From Eustoma russellianum (Eukaryota > Streptophyta > Magnoliopsida > Gentianales > Gentianaceae): DNA of 64,000 nucleotides. The notes below the pieces were generated by a model that saw nothing but the letters and a program-made list of their open reading frames with translations, was not told the origin of the DNA and made no database searches. The position numbers and the translations under genes were made by a program. Below, piece by piece: positions 1 to 11,325 of the stretch. Within the stretch, counting starts at the first letter, position 1, and every line of letters begins with the position of its first letter. Where the stretch lies: contig AP025075.1 in the NCBI GenBank assembly GCA_036186865.1, positions 15,290,290-15,354,289 of the forward strand, read 5' to 3'.

Positions 1-429
1 AGGAGATGCTGGACGCATGTTACCGAGTGGAGAGTGACATGCGCAGGTCACAACCAAGAGAGCCTCGTGAAGAATCGAGCAAGAGGCCGAGGGTAGAGCA
101 AAGCAGAGGTAGACCCGGACGTTAGGTCAAGATCCCTAGGAAAGGACAAGCGGGGCCAGCTCAAAGGGCACCGCACCAGAATCAACCCAATCGCCAGGCA
201 CCCGCAGAATGTCCCACACTGCCGGAGGAGACACGCAGGTGAGTGTTGGAAGATAACTGGTGCGTGATTCAAATGTGGGAAGGCAGGCCATAGGATCAAG
301 GATGTCCCGAATGGGACCCTAAACCTCAAGTCAGAGCGGGGCCATCCCAGCAGCAGAAAGGCAGGCCCAATGCCAGAGTCCACGCCATGACAGACGCTGA
401 AGTCCAGGAGGACGCAAACGTGGTGACAG
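1..429 (+). pseudogene. gag C-terminal remnant of element A
   Basis: The first codons read EMLDACYRVE, the end of a retrotransposon gag domain, followed by a basic, proline/glutamine-rich stretch with in-frame stops. A CCHC zinc knuckle is recognisable around 260-310 (FKCGKAGHRIKD) but its first cysteine codon is replaced by a stop and its last reads valine. The segment ends NARVHAMTDAEVQ and then an ACAG/GTATGA junction at 429/430. The same end (NARVHAMTDTDVQ) occurs in the minus-strand element at about 55750, so the boundary is a family feature. Not translatable as it stands. Confidence 0.75.
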
Positions 430-538
430 GTATGACCTAAGTTAAATAATAGTTGCTTAAGCTGAATTTTAGTCCTTTAAGTTGATGATTGTATATGTGT
501 TATGTGAAAACCTTTATGTGTTACCCTCTTGTGATTAG
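430..538 (+). other. candidate intron between gag and protease of element A
   Basis: GTATGA at 430 and TTAG at 535-538 bound 109 bp that contain stops. Removing them joins gag (...VVTG) in phase to the protease start (VILVNKVPANVLFDSGAS). The minus-strand element has an equivalent 98-bp interruption at the same codon (55613-55710), although its acceptor is mutated. Splicing is inferred from sequence only. Confidence 0.55.
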
Positions 539-2051
539 GTGTGATCCTAGTTAACAAAGTACCCGCAAACGTGTTGTTTGATAGTGGAGCTAGTCACTCC
601 TTCATTTCTAAGCGATTCGCCAAAGGACTCGACTGTTTACCCGAATGGCTTGAGAACCCATTTAGGGTGCAGGCAGCAGGCGAGCAATTCTCACCATCAG
701 TACAAAGATTGTGATTTGGAATTTGATGGAAAGATATTCTCGGTGACCTTAGTCCCAATCCCGATGAAGGACTTTGATATAATATTGGGCATGGATTGGC
801 TGACCAAGAATCATGCCAATATCGATTGTAAACTTAAGCAAGTGACCCTCAAGGACCCTGAGATGAATGACATCACGGTACAAGGAAATGTCAAGATAAC
901 TAAAGCTCCAAAGAAGATATACATGACGGCGATTAAGGCCTTTAAGGCTTTGCAAAAAGGAGCAGAGGGATATATGGTGTATGCTGTAGATGCTCAGCAA
1001 GAAGTTCCCTCCATGGATCAAATACCGGTGATCAATGAATTTAAGGACGTATTTCCAGATGATTTACCGGGAGTTCCGCCATCGAGAGAAGTGGAGTTCG
1101 AGATCAACTTGATACCCGGAGACAAGCATATATCTAAGGCACCCTACAGAATGGCTCCAGCTGAACTTCAGGAGCTAAAGGGGCAACTTCAGGAGTTGTT
1201 GGACAAAAAGTTAATTCGCCCCAGTGTATCACCGTGGGGAGCTCCAGTTCTATTTGTAAAGAAGAAGGATGGCAGCATGAGATTGTGTATTGATTACCGT
1301 GAGCTGAATAAGATTACCATCAAGAACAAATATCCCTTGCCAAGGATTGAGCATTTATTTGATCAGTTAAAGGGAGCTCGCTGGTTTTCAAAGATCGACC
1401 TTCGTCAGAGGTATCATCAGCTGCTTGTGAAAGCAGGAGACGTACCTAAAACGGCTTTCTGGACTCGATATGGGCATTATGAATTATTAGTGATGCCTTT
1501 TGGGTTAACTAATGCCCCAGCAGCGTTTATGGATTTGATGAACACTGTATTCCGAGAACAGTTGGACCAATTCGTAGTAGTGTTCATCGATGACATTTTG
1601 GTCTACTCCCCCGACGAGCAAGCCCACGTCGAACACTTAAGAGTGGTGTTGCAAATTTTGAGGCAACAAAAGCTTTATGCCAAATTCAGCAAGTGTGAAT
1701 TTTGGCTAAGAAGTGTAGCCTTTCTCGGTCACGTGATTTCGGAGGATGGGATTTCTGTGGACCCTAAGAAGATAGAAGCCATCACGGAATGGCCAAGGCC
1801 CACAAATGTGACCGAAGTCAGAAGCTTCCTAGGCTTGGCAGGCTACTATAGGAAGTTTGTCGAGGGTTTCTCAACAATAGCAGTTCCATTGAGCCGACTT
1901 ACACAGAAGAAGACCAAGTTCGAATGGACTGCCGAATGTGAGCAGAGCTTTACCGAGCTCAAGAAGAGATTGACCACAGCCCCGGTGTTGGCACAGCCCT
2001 CCGGCATCGACGGTTTCGTGATCTATAGTGACGCGTCCAAGAAAGGACTAG

Positions 2052-2121
2052 GTATGTACATCATTACAATTAATGCATTGTATACACATAGGCTAGTCTT
2101 AAAATAACGTTTTGTTTATAG
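2052..2121 (+). other. 70-bp intron-like interruption in RNase H of element A
   Basis: The pol frame stops at 2107, but GTATGT at 2052 and TTTATAG at 2115-2121 flank 70 bp whose removal restores the RNase H frame (GLG joined to CVLMQ, codon split after its first base). The related minus-strand element reads GMGCVLM without interruption at this point. It may be a real intron gained in A, or an insertion that looks like one. Confidence 0.5.
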
Positions 2122-2987
2122 GTTGCGTCTTGATGCAAAGTGAACGAGTCATATCGTACGCGTCAAGACAACTGAAACCATATGAGCAGAACTACCCGAC
2201 GCATGACTTGGAGATCGCAGCTGTGGTATTTGCTCTTAAGATCTGGAGACACTACCTATATGGAGAGAAATGTGCCGTGTTCACGGATCATAAGAGCTTA
2301 AAGTACCTATTCTCGCAGAATGAGTTAAATATGAGGCAGAGAAGATGGTTGGAGTTACTCAAGGACTATGACTTGACCATCAACTACCATCCGGGTAAGG
2401 CCAACAGAGTGGCGGACGCATTGAGCAGAAAGTCTAGCCACGCGAGACAGTCTCCGTTAGAAAGAGAGATTGAGGAGTTTGATCTCGAAGTGGTGGATTC
2501 AGTGGCAAATGTCCTTTCAGCTTTGTCTATCAGCCCAGACTTGGTAGACAGAATTAAAGAAACGCAGTATGAGGACCCAGCCCTGAAAGAAATCCGCGAC
2601 AAATTATCCACGGGACCAGTAAAGGACTTCCAGTTGCGAGGGGATGGAAGTCTATGGTTTCAGAATCGGTTATGCGTGCCAGTTAAAGACGAACTCCGAA
2701 CGGAATTGCTCCAGGAAGCGCATAACTCAAGGATGTCTATTCACCCCGGGAGCACTAAGATGTACAAGGACCTCAAAAGAAACTATTGGTGGATAGGGAT
2801 GAAGAGATCTATAGCGGAGTATGTTGAAAGGTGTTTGGTTTGCCAACAAGTCAAAGCCGAACATCAACGACCTGGTGGTTTGATGAAGCCACTAGAGATT
2901 CCGGAATGGAAGTGGGAACACGTGACGATGGACTTCGTAATGGTACTACCCAAGACCAGAAATGGAAATGAAATGATTTGGGTGATT

Positions 2988-2997
2988 NNNNNNNNNN
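2988..2997. other. 10-N assembly gap in integrase
   Basis: Ten Ns lie between two copies of TGGGTGATT (2979-2987 and 2998-3006). Collapsing the 9-bp overlap keeps the integrase frame open, so the gap is probably an unmerged contig overlap with no missing sequence. Confidence 0.85.
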
Positions 2998-4019
2998 TGG
3001 GTGATTGTAGACCGATTGACAAAGACAGCCCATTTCATAGCTATGCCACATGGTACGTCATACGAGAAACTTTCCAACATATATGTGGATAATATTGTGA
3101 GTTTGCATGGAATCCCAGTCAGCATTGTGTCGGACCGTGATCCCAAGTTCACCTCTAAGTTTTGGAGAGCATTCCAGAAGGCAATGGGTACCGAACTGAG
3201 AATGAGTACCGCCTACCACCCGCAAACGGACGGACAATCCGAGAGAACCATCCAAACCTTGGAGGACATGTTAAGAGCATGCGCTTTGGACTTCAAAGGA
3301 AACTGGGATAGCATGCTGAAGTTGATGGAATTTTCTTATAATAATAGCTATCACAGTGCAATTGGCATGGCACCATTTGAAGCATTATACGGACGCAAGT
3401 GCAGGTCCCCGGTTTGTTGGGACGAAGTTGGGGAAAGAACGATCACTGCACCAGAGTTGGTTGAACAAACAATACAAAAGGTGAAAGTGATAAGAGAGAG
3501 ACTAAGGGTGGCTCAAGATCGCAGTAAGAGTTGGGCTGACACAAAGAGGCGACCCTTGGAGTTTGAGGAAGGCGAAAAGGTCTATTTACGAGTCTCACCT
3601 ACTAAAGGAGTTGCAAGGTTTGGGATGAAAGGTAAACTAAGCCCTCGATATATTGGTCCATACGAGGTACTTGTTAAAGTTGGTGAAAGAGCGTACAGGC
3701 TGGCCTTACCTCCGAGCTTATCCCAAGTCCATAACGTATTTCACGTATCCCAACTACAGAAATACGTATCAGACCCGAGCCATATCCTTGAAGCTCAACC
3801 CTTGGATGTGAAAGAAGATGTCACTTATGAAGAGCATCCAATAAAGATTGTGGATAGAAAAGATCAAGTCCTACGCCGACGCGTCATTCCGTATGTCAAA
3901 GTTCAGTGGAGTAATCATACGGAGCGCGAAGCCACGTGGGAGCTTGAGGAGCAAATGAAAGAGATGTATCCACACCTCTTCCAATAAGGTACGCCAGTTT
4001 CGAGGACGAAACTTTTTGT

Positions 4020-4032
4020 AAGGGGGGTGGAA
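4020..4032 (+). other. polypurine tract of element A
   Basis: AAGGGGGGTGGAA lies directly before the LTR start TGTTATG. It is preceded by TTTCGAGGACGAAAC, a block also found before the LTRs of the other two gypsy elements here. It is the plus-strand priming site of reverse transcription. Confidence 0.8.
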
Positions 4033-7000
4033 TGTTATGCCCCGCACCCTCCGTAGGATAATTAAAAGGAAAAGAAGGAATTAAAGGAGATTAATGACGG
4101 TCAACGGTAATGAATTAGGAATTAAGTATGAGATTGATTAGGAATTAATGAGAGGATTAAATATTAGAATTAATTTGTATTTAATTTTAGAATTAAATAA
4201 TAAAGGTTTATCCCTTAAGATAAACAAGATAATAGATATAATTTAGAAACTCGAAATCTTACCCTTTTCCCTAATTAAACTGACAACGTCAGTTCTTTTT
4301 CCCCATTCACAGACAACGCGATTTTCTTCTTTCCCTAGGCGATTTTTGAGATTCCCTACAACCCTAAGGAAGAATCTCTCCAGGAATCAATCCGATCCTT
4401 ATTCGTTCTTCGTTTCTTCATCGAGTAATCAAAGGCAAGTAATCTACCTATAAGTTCCTACGTGTTTGCGAAAGAAAAAGGCCTACTTTTGATATCAAAG
4501 TCGATCACCATGCAGTATTTTCTTTATGTGAATATATGTGTGTGCTTTAGGCGTTCTGGTTTTGAGATTTGGCCCTTGTATATTGAAAATCCTTCGTTGT
4601 TGTTGTGGATTACTTGTGTTGTACCCCAACAATTAGGTACGTAAAAACTATGAATATGAGAATGGAATGAAAGCGACAATTTCTTTTAGAGCGTGTTACT
4701 TAAGTCCACGTAACTCTTTTTACTTAAATACTCTTGAGATAGTCCATGAAATATAGAGTGATATAAACCATACCAATATATATATGTATATGTGCGTATA
4801 TATATAATATATGTAGGGAAGGTATAAACACATGGTACACCTAGCTAGGCGTGTACGTAATTGTATAGATACATATACTAATCTTGGAATACAATAAAAT
4901 ATAGGCAACAATATGGCATATGGATTAAAAAAATTTCAAGGAATATCAAGATGCCTAAGAGGCCCAAAATTTCGGCCTATACATGGGAAATTCTAGAATT
5001 CTCTAGCCAATTTTATTAGCTAAAATAATTACTTAATGTCTACTACATCATTTAGACAAGAAGTTATTATGCAAAGAGAAAAATAGAAAATAAAATAGAC
5101 ATGCATTTAAGGAACAAGTTGAGACAACTCATTAAAGAAGGAAGTAGTATGGTTGAGGTCATAAAGACCCCAACCAAAACCGCCCCCCCCTTAATGTCTA
5201 GACATGGAGGATTTTAAATCCTACCATAGTTACTTTTCTCTAAACTAAGGTTAATGTAACCATGATTTAATAAAGTAACTTGGGTTAGCACAAAAGTAAC
5301 TATAGTTTGAATAAAGTAACCAAGGTTATACTAACTTAACCTTGATTAACACACAAGAAAGCCCTAATCTCACCAAATCCCTCCAAAAACCGTCCCCTCC
5401 TAAGCCTCCAAAGATGTTTTAACTTCAACCATTCTAGAAGCCTCTATCTCTCCTATTGCAAGAGCAAAAACACTTAGCAAAATCTCCATTTCCCTCATCA
5501 AGGATTTCGGCCATTCCATCTTGAGGGCTAGAGCTTCAAGTTCACTTCAAGACCCCAAGGAGACATCTAGGTAAGTCTTGTTCCTAGCCTCCTTAAGAGA
5601 ATTCTCATTTTGATAAGAATGAAACTCACATGAACTCTCTTGTTACATGCCTAAAACCGTGGGCTTTATGGTGAAATTAGGGGAAAGCTATCAACTTTCT
5701 TAGGTGGAAATACATTGAGGTGCTTGAATCTCCATTTCAAGATTATTTTGGTAAGATGCTCTAACTTTAGAGATTGACCTAGTTCCTCCATTTGAATAAA
5801 GAACTAACCTTTTCATTTCACTCCCTCAAAACCGTGTGCTCAAGGTGAAGAGGGTGAAGGATCTCATCACATCTCACTTCATAACCAAGCAAAGGCAAGA
5901 GCTTTAGCTTGAAGAGGCAAGTATACTTTAACCCCTTACAATATATGTGATTATGTGCATACTTGAATGTCTAGAAGCCTAAGATATGACTTTAGTGAAA
6001 ATATATGCCTAAGTTGTTACCTTTTTCTTATATTTTGAATTTGTTGGACTAGGGGACTGTTTTGTTTGGAAGAATGAGAAGCCCATGTGAACGACTTTTG
6101 CATGCTAAAAGAGACTTGAATTAGTGTAGGGAAGCCTTATCATGTATATTGAATGACCATTAACTTGGATTATAGGCGAAAGAACAAAAATTAGGAAGGA
6201 AAGGATATTTCTATGCATGTTGGCTGAAAACAGAATTCTGGACAGATTTTATGCCAAATTGATGGACTTAGTTAAGGACCTTCTAAGCGTTGGATTGAGC
6301 TTATTTTTGGCATGGTCGTAGCTTATTATGTCTAGTTTATTGTGGCGTTGGAATTTCTGGAAAATCCTTTGTGGATTGGCCAGAAATGAATTTTTAGTAT
6401 CAAGGGGTCAAAACAGCTTCTGGTCGTAGCACCTTAGGGAGAAAAATTATTTAAGTACCTTAAACATCTTGGATTGACCTGAAATTTTTACAGGAGGTAC
6501 TTAAGACATAGAGCTAAATATCCATGTAAAGAAATTGATTTTATCTATTGATCTTGATGGTAAACCATTGAAGGAAAGTCGGTGTAACATTCTGGAAAAC
6601 ATGACAGATTGACCCTTTGTGCTTGTATGAATTGTATCGTATTTATTTTAACCTGTTTTGGTGAATGGGCATTTGAATATTGTTCACAAAGGAAATAAGA
6701 AAGATTTCCAGGTGCTAAGTGAGCCCCATAATGAGTTTATGGATGGAGACAAGGTAAGGAACGGAGTTGAGAGTGCAGCAGAATTTCTGTTGTACCCCTG
6801 TTGGGAATTATTTTTATTGAGGTATCTACGCTTGTCGAAATCGCATGAAATTTGTACAGAATGTAGCTAAGATCATGTGGTGCATGTCCATATTTTTAGT
6901 TTCTGGAAAATAGACTAAAAAGGTTGATTTTAAGGCCGGACAATACAGGACATGCTGCTGGTTCATTTTCCAGCCCATGAAGAAAGTTGTTTATGATGTT

Positions 7001-7164
7001 ATAAGTGCATATTACCATGTTGCATCCCATGCACTTGCATTGACATGCTCATATGTTCCATGCTCATGATTTTATCGATGTTTTATATAAAGTTTCTGTT
7101 TTGAAAGAATTCCATTCCTTCTGGCCAGCTTAACCCGTCACAGATCCGGGGTTAATTGATCTGA

Positions 7165-7395
7165 AGAATTATAAGAACCGATCCAGGCCCGGTATAATAG
7201 GTCTGAAGATGATCACGATTATAAGAACCGATCCAGGCCCGGTATAATAGGTCTGAAGATTATAAGAACCGATCCAGGCCCGGTATAATAGGTCTGAAGA
7301 GTGTAAGAACCGAGCCAGGTCCGGTATAATAGACCTGAAGGTGATCATGTTATAAGAACCGAGTCATGCCCGGTATAATAGGCTGACCCACTCTC
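7165..7395 (+). repeat. tandem repeat array in the solo LTR, about 5 units
   Basis: Five imperfect copies of a unit containing AAGAACCGATCCAGGCCCGG followed by TATAATAGGTCTGAAG, spaced about 40-51 bp apart because of variable linkers. The last two copies have diverged. Confidence 0.9.
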
Positions 7396-7768
7396 TTGTT
7401 TTATGATGAGCATGATTTGAAAGAAAGAAAGAAAGTTCAAGTATTTTCATGAACATGTCTAAATGAAAGAAAGAATGTTTTCCGTTGCATTTGCATCGCA
7501 TTCACATTTTCATACGCATTACGCATGATACCTTTTCATAGAAGTAAGGTTTGGCAATGGCATGTAGAATCTAACTAAGTGATGACACTTAGATCTTAGC
7601 TAAGTATTGATATGACTTTAAGTACGATGCTTCGGAAAGGTAATGGCAGGTATGTTCTAACTTAAGGAATTGGGGTTTGATTCTTGTATGCCGTTTTCTC
7701 TTTATTGTACGGTGTTCTTGTATACTTGCTGGCGACTCTGTCGCTCACCCATTTATTTTTCCCCCCAG

Positions 7769-7824
7769 AGCCAGGTAATGAAGTCGAGTGGATTGATGAT
7801 GAGCCAAGGATGCCATACCCGTAG
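7769..7824 (+). other. conserved acidic frame after a splice-acceptor-like site, solo LTR
   Basis: A run of six C then AG ends at 7768. The following 56 nt read, after one base of a split codon, through EWIDDEPR to a TAG stop. Position, phase and acidic composition match the equivalent frames in the other gypsy LTRs of the window. Coding is inferred. Confidence 0.45.
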
Positions 7825-8456
7825 GTTATTGAAATTGCCGTTAAGAGAATGATGATGGAAGCTTTTGATGAGCCTTTGGGACATTTTGGGACTTAGCTAT
7901 TTCGGATTCTCTTCGGATAATGTTTGTATAATTTCGCGGAGTAGTTTGCTACCTGTTCAGTTTGTATAATTTTGCTATGTATTCGCGATTTGACGCTTTC
8001 GGATTAAGGTTCAAATTCTGCCGTATTTTTATCTACCTGTTAAGATCGTGACTTTGTAATCCATGTTTGTCCATGGGTTTTACGAGTTAAGTATCGACGC
8101 TTTGTACTTTTCCGAAAGGGAAGGTACGGCGGGTGCACCGTACGAGGGATAGCCGAGTACGGGGCGCTACAACTTGAAATCTTGCAAATCCCAATCCCTT
8201 GAACCCTCTCTTTGCTGCTATTTCCGGTTGAGGGGAGAAGAGAGAGAAAGGTAGGATTTTTGGGTTGTTTTGGTGTATGAATTGAGTGTTAGGCTTGAAT
8301 CTGTGATTGGTAATTGTGTAGCGTTTAAATTGTAGTTTAAGCATGAGATTATAGCTGGGTTTAGGCTTGGATTGATTGGGATGAAGTTTGGGATCAATTG
8401 GAGTTATGGTTCTGCAGTTTCTGCAGAAATCGCAAAGTTTCTGTTCTGGAATCGTG

Positions 8457-8745
8457 GACATCGATCGATCGATGTGAGGGGATGAAGTACTTCGATCGAT
8501 CGATGTGAGGGTATGATGTCCTCTGATGGACATCGATCGATCGATGTGAGGGGATGAAGTACTTCGATCAATCGATGTGAGGGTATGATGTCCTCTGATG
8601 GACATCGATCGATCGATGTGAGGGATGAAGTCACTTCGATCGATCAATGTAGGAAGGGCTGAGAGATCGATGTTCTCTGATAGACATCGATCGATCGATG
8701 TGAGGGTATGAAGTCACATCGATCGATCGATGTGAGGGGATGATG
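8457..8745 (+). repeat. 72-bp tandem repeat with ATCGATCGAT palindromes (LTR of A)
   Basis: The unit carries CATCGATCGATCGATGTG twice in variant form, separated by AGGGGATGAAGTACT and AGGGTATGATGTCCTCTGATGG. About four units are present, decaying to the right. CATCGATCGATCGATG is a perfect palindrome. Similar clusters lie at 11988-12262 and 61911-62341. Confidence 0.9.
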
Positions 8746-9224
8746 TCCATCAGTTTTGTGGGAAAATAGAGGAAGAAAGAGGGAAGCTCAGGAAATCTTT
8801 TGGTGACCTTAGAGACTTCTTAAGACCTGATTCAAGGTAGTCTAAGTCTTGGGAACATGATTTAGGATGGTGAATCGACTTGGTGACTTCAATGGGTTTC
8901 GAATCGGGTTTCAACGAGGATGACCTAGGAGGGTTAGGAAATGAATGAACGAGGTGTTATAGGTTTCAACGAAAGAAAGATAGGAGTACCAGCGTTAGTG
9001 TGTGAAGTTTAGTATCAGGACTAAGTGTTGATGACCTAGTTGAAGCATAAGCTTTGATGTGTAAGCTAGATAAATCTTGTGTGATACTTGTACTTGCGCA
9101 TGTGAACATGAACTGCATATGTGAACGAGAATTGTGATTGAAACGAGGAGTCTTGCATCATGGCACTTGCATTGCATATTGTTTTGAAAACGAGATGTGC
9201 TTCGGTACAGATTTGCGAAGATGA

Positions 9225-9452
9225 CCTGTAATGTTAATCGGGATGAAAATTTAAGCCGAGGTGCATTACAGGGCACAAAAAGGGTGTAACGCAAACCGGG
9301 ATGGAAATATAAGCCGGGGCACGTTACAGGGTATAAAGTCCTCTACAATGTTAATCGGGATGGAAATATAAGCCGAGGTGCATTGCAGAGCATAACGAGG
9401 CCTGTAACGCAAACTGGGATGGAAATATAAGCCGGCGCACGTTACAGGATAA
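9225..9452 (+). repeat. tandem repeat array in the LTR of A, 4 units
   Basis: Four copies of a unit of about 55-65 bp containing GGGATGGAAATATAAGCCG followed by a GCAC/GCATTACAGG-type end. Units alternate between two versions, so it can also be read as two copies of a roughly 125-bp repeat. Confidence 0.85.
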
Positions 9453-9804
9453 CGAGTTACGAGACCGGACATTGTGACATGCATTGCACTGTTTTGAAAA
9501 GAAATGGCTCATGCATTGGTGATTGTGTATTGTAGTGCATATTTTGACATGCATCACGTGAGTCGTTGTGGTATAGCTGTGCGTGGTATTTGGTTGCTAT
9601 TGATTTGTTAATTACGTTCGAATGGCTATACTTGCTCTAGTACGTGATTCGTCTATATATTTGGAAGTTTTACAAGACATATGCCACAGTTCCCTTGAAA
9701 CATATATTACTCATGTCTTGCCATGTGTTGATCCCGTATGTCTTATAAGCGGGTTACTTGCTAGCGTTTTTTTTTCACTAAGGGTACTGCCTTTGTCATT
9801 GCAG

Positions 9805-9869
9805 ATGAGCCTAGTTATGATATGATCTTCATAGAAGACGATGGCGAGTGGGCTGAATGGGATACTTAG
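9805..9869 (+). other. conserved acidic frame after a splice-acceptor-like site, LTR of A
   Basis: TTTGTCATTGCAG ends at 9804. The next 65 nt continue in phase through YDMIFIEDDGEWAEWDT to a TAG stop at 9867-9869. The equivalent frames in both LTRs of the minus-strand element are also exactly 65 nt and read YDYIWIGEDSEWIDWDS in the better copy. It ends 273 bp before the LTR end. Whether it is translated is unknown. Confidence 0.5.
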
Positions 9870-10142
9870 AGACGTATTGGGAGATAGTTGAAGCTGTTTT
9901 CATTTGTTTCAGTTTTTATTCGTTTGAGGTTTTAGATGGCTGCGACCATATACAATTTTTGGTATTCGCTTTGTCTGTTGATGTACCGCATTGATGGTTT
10001 AGATTTACGAGATATGTTTCTGCACTTATTTCTCTTACGTCATCGATGATGTGCATTCGAGAGATGAAACGTCTTGTAGTCTTCTCAGTAAGCTACGACG
10101 GGTGTACCGGTTCGGATTCCGCTGTCCGGGTCGGAGCGCTAC

Positions 10143-11325
10143 AGTTATTCATCAAATGGATGTTAAGACTGCATTTCTCAATGGTGATTTAGACGAAGAG
10201 GTCTATATGGAATAGCCGGAAGGTTTTGTACTTCCAGGAAATGAGCACAAAGTGTGCAAGTTGATAAGGTCATTGTATGGATCGAAAAAAGCACTTAAAC
10301 AATGGCATGAAAAGTTCGACACTACCATTTTAAAGGATGGTTTCTGACATAATGGTGCAGATAAGTGTGTATATTCCAAGTTTACAGACAAATATGGTGT
10401 CATTATTTGTTTGTACGTGGACGATATGCTCATTATCGGTACTAATATGGAAGGAGTAAATGAGACTAAGAAGTATTTAACTTCACAATTCCAAATGAAA
10501 AATTTGGGTGAGGTAGATACTATCTTAGGGATAAAGGTGTCCAAACATAATGGGGTTTTTGCTCTTTGTCAATCTCATTACATAAACAAAGTGTTGAACA
10601 AGTTCAAACACTTGGAGATCAAAGAAGCAAACACACCATTCGATGCCTCATACCAATTGACTGGACATACCGGTAGAGCGATAGCTCAATTGGAATATGC
10701 TAGTGCAATTGGTAGTTTAATGTATGCTATGCATTGCACTAGACCGGATATTGCCTTTGCGGTGTGTAAATTATCAAGGTATACTAGTAATCCTAGTATA
10801 GACCATTGGAAGGCAATCGGGCGAGTACTTGGGTACTTGAAGAAGACTATGAATTATGGATTGTTCTATAATAATTTTCCAGCCGTGTTAGAAGGTTATA
10901 CTGATGCTAGTTGGATAACTAGTGTTAGTGATAACAAATCTACTACGGGTTGGATATTTACATTGGGTGGTGGTACTGTTTCTTGCGCTTCAAAGAAACA
11001 TACATGCATAACTCATTCTACAATGGAATCCGAATTCATAGCATTGGGATCTGCAGGTAAAGAAGCAGAATGGCTGAGAAATCTTCTATTGGATATAGAG
11101 TTGTGGCCACAACCGATGCCAGCCATTTCTTTACACTGTGATAGCCAAGTAACGATGTCTAGAGCTTATAGTAAAATCTATAACGGAAAATCTAGACATG
11201 TCAGCCTTATGCATGATTATGTAAGGCAATTAATAACTGATGGTGTAATAGCCATTGCATACGTCAGATCCTGCAATAACCTGGCGGATCCGTTGACAAA
11301 GATTCTATCAAAAGACTTGGTATAA
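10143..11325 (+). pseudogene. Ty1-copia RT/RNase H fragment
   Basis: The frame starts inside the reverse transcriptase (HQMDVKTAFLNGDLDEEVYM) and meets a TAG where glutamine is usual (about 10213) and a TGA near 10346. It is then open from 10411 to 11325. The catalytic YVDDMLIIG is at 10411-10440, followed by the copia RNase H with YTDASW, STTGWIF and ADPLTK. Its upstream half must lie left of the window, since the fragment begins exactly where the LTR of gypsy A ends. Non-functional because of the stops and the interruption. Confidence 0.9.

Larger units (their letters stand above)
539..3987 (+). pseudogene. gypsy pol of element A: PR-RT-RNase H-INT-chromodomain
   Basis: Protease: LFDSGASHSF near 570-600. 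Reverse transcriptase: about 1130-1750, with RLCIDYRELN, YPLPRIEHLFDQL and the catalytic FIDDILVYS near 1600. RNase H: SDASKKGLG continuing as GCVLMQ across a 70-bp interruption (2052-2121), then FTDHKSLKYL. Integrase: HPGSTKMYKDLKRNYWW zinc-binding part near 2740, catalytic core 3000-3400 (VSDRDPKFTS, HPQTDGQSERTIQ). A PRYIGPYEVL-type C-terminal part and a chromodomain (RRRVIPYVKVQWSNH...ATWELEEQM) end at the stop at 3987. Defects: a frameshift between protease and RT near 690-710, an N gap in integrase, and the interruption in RNase H. The normally conserved SGYHQ motif reads QRYHQ. Confidence 0.85.
4617..8171 (+). mobile_element. solo gypsy LTR nested in the LTR of element A
   Basis: It begins TGTTGTACCCCAAC and ends GTACGGGGCGCTACA. 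The 5 bp before it (ACTTG, 4612-4616) are repeated directly after it (8172-8176), the duplication expected of LTR-element integration. No internal region is present, so it is a solo LTR left by recombination between two LTRs. At 3555 bp it is long, as in some Tekay elements. It has a strong candidate donor (GTAAGT at 5571), an AG acceptor at 7768 followed by an acidic 18-codon frame, and a tandem array at 7165-7395. The rest shows nothing that can be assigned. Confidence 0.8.
1..10142 (+). mobile_element. Tekay/Del-like Ty3-gypsy element A, 5' part outside window
   Basis: Order seen: gag C-terminus with a broken zinc knuckle, aspartic protease, reverse transcriptase, RNase H, integrase, chromodomain, polypurine tract, 3' LTR. 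Integrase before a C-terminal chromodomain is typical of chromoviruses of the Tekay/Del group. The 3' LTR starts TGTTATGCCCCG at 4033 and ends GAGCGCTACA at 10142, where a copia reverse-transcriptase reading frame begins, so A probably inserted into that copia element. The 5' LTR and left target duplication lie outside the window. A solo LTR at 4617-8171 is nested in the 3' LTR. Stops and frameshifts make A non-functional. Confidence 0.85.
4033..10142 (+). repeat. 3' LTR of element A, interrupted by a nested solo LTR
   Basis: The LTR consists of 4033-4616 plus 8177-10142, about 2.55 kb after removing the nested LTR and one copy of its target duplication. It begins TGTTATGCCCCG and ends GAGCGCTACA. 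It contains a 72-bp tandem array with ATCGATCGAT palindromes (8457-8745), a second tandem array (9225-9452), a candidate splice donor at 8251 and the conserved acidic frame at 9805-9869. No protein gene of its own is seen. Confidence 0.75.

Noticed and set aside
4720..4911. Small membrane-like protein on the minus strand
   Set aside because: The hydrophobic Tyr/Ile run comes from TATA-type simple sequence in the solo LTR.
7165..7395. CRISPR-like spaced repeats
   Set aside because: Units are adjacent and diverged, spacers are not unique sequence of constant length, and the DNA is eukaryotic and inside an LTR.
4033..8171. A single 4.1-kb LTR from 4033 to 8171
   Set aside because: The ACTTG duplication at 4612-4616 and 8172-8176, and a second LTR end at 10142 abutting copia coding sequence, fit a nested solo LTR better.
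8087..8647. Minus-strand 186-codon frame with repeated IDRSMSIRGHHTL
   Set aside because: It is produced by the ATCGATCG tandem array, whose period is a multiple of three. No protein family is evident outside the repeat.
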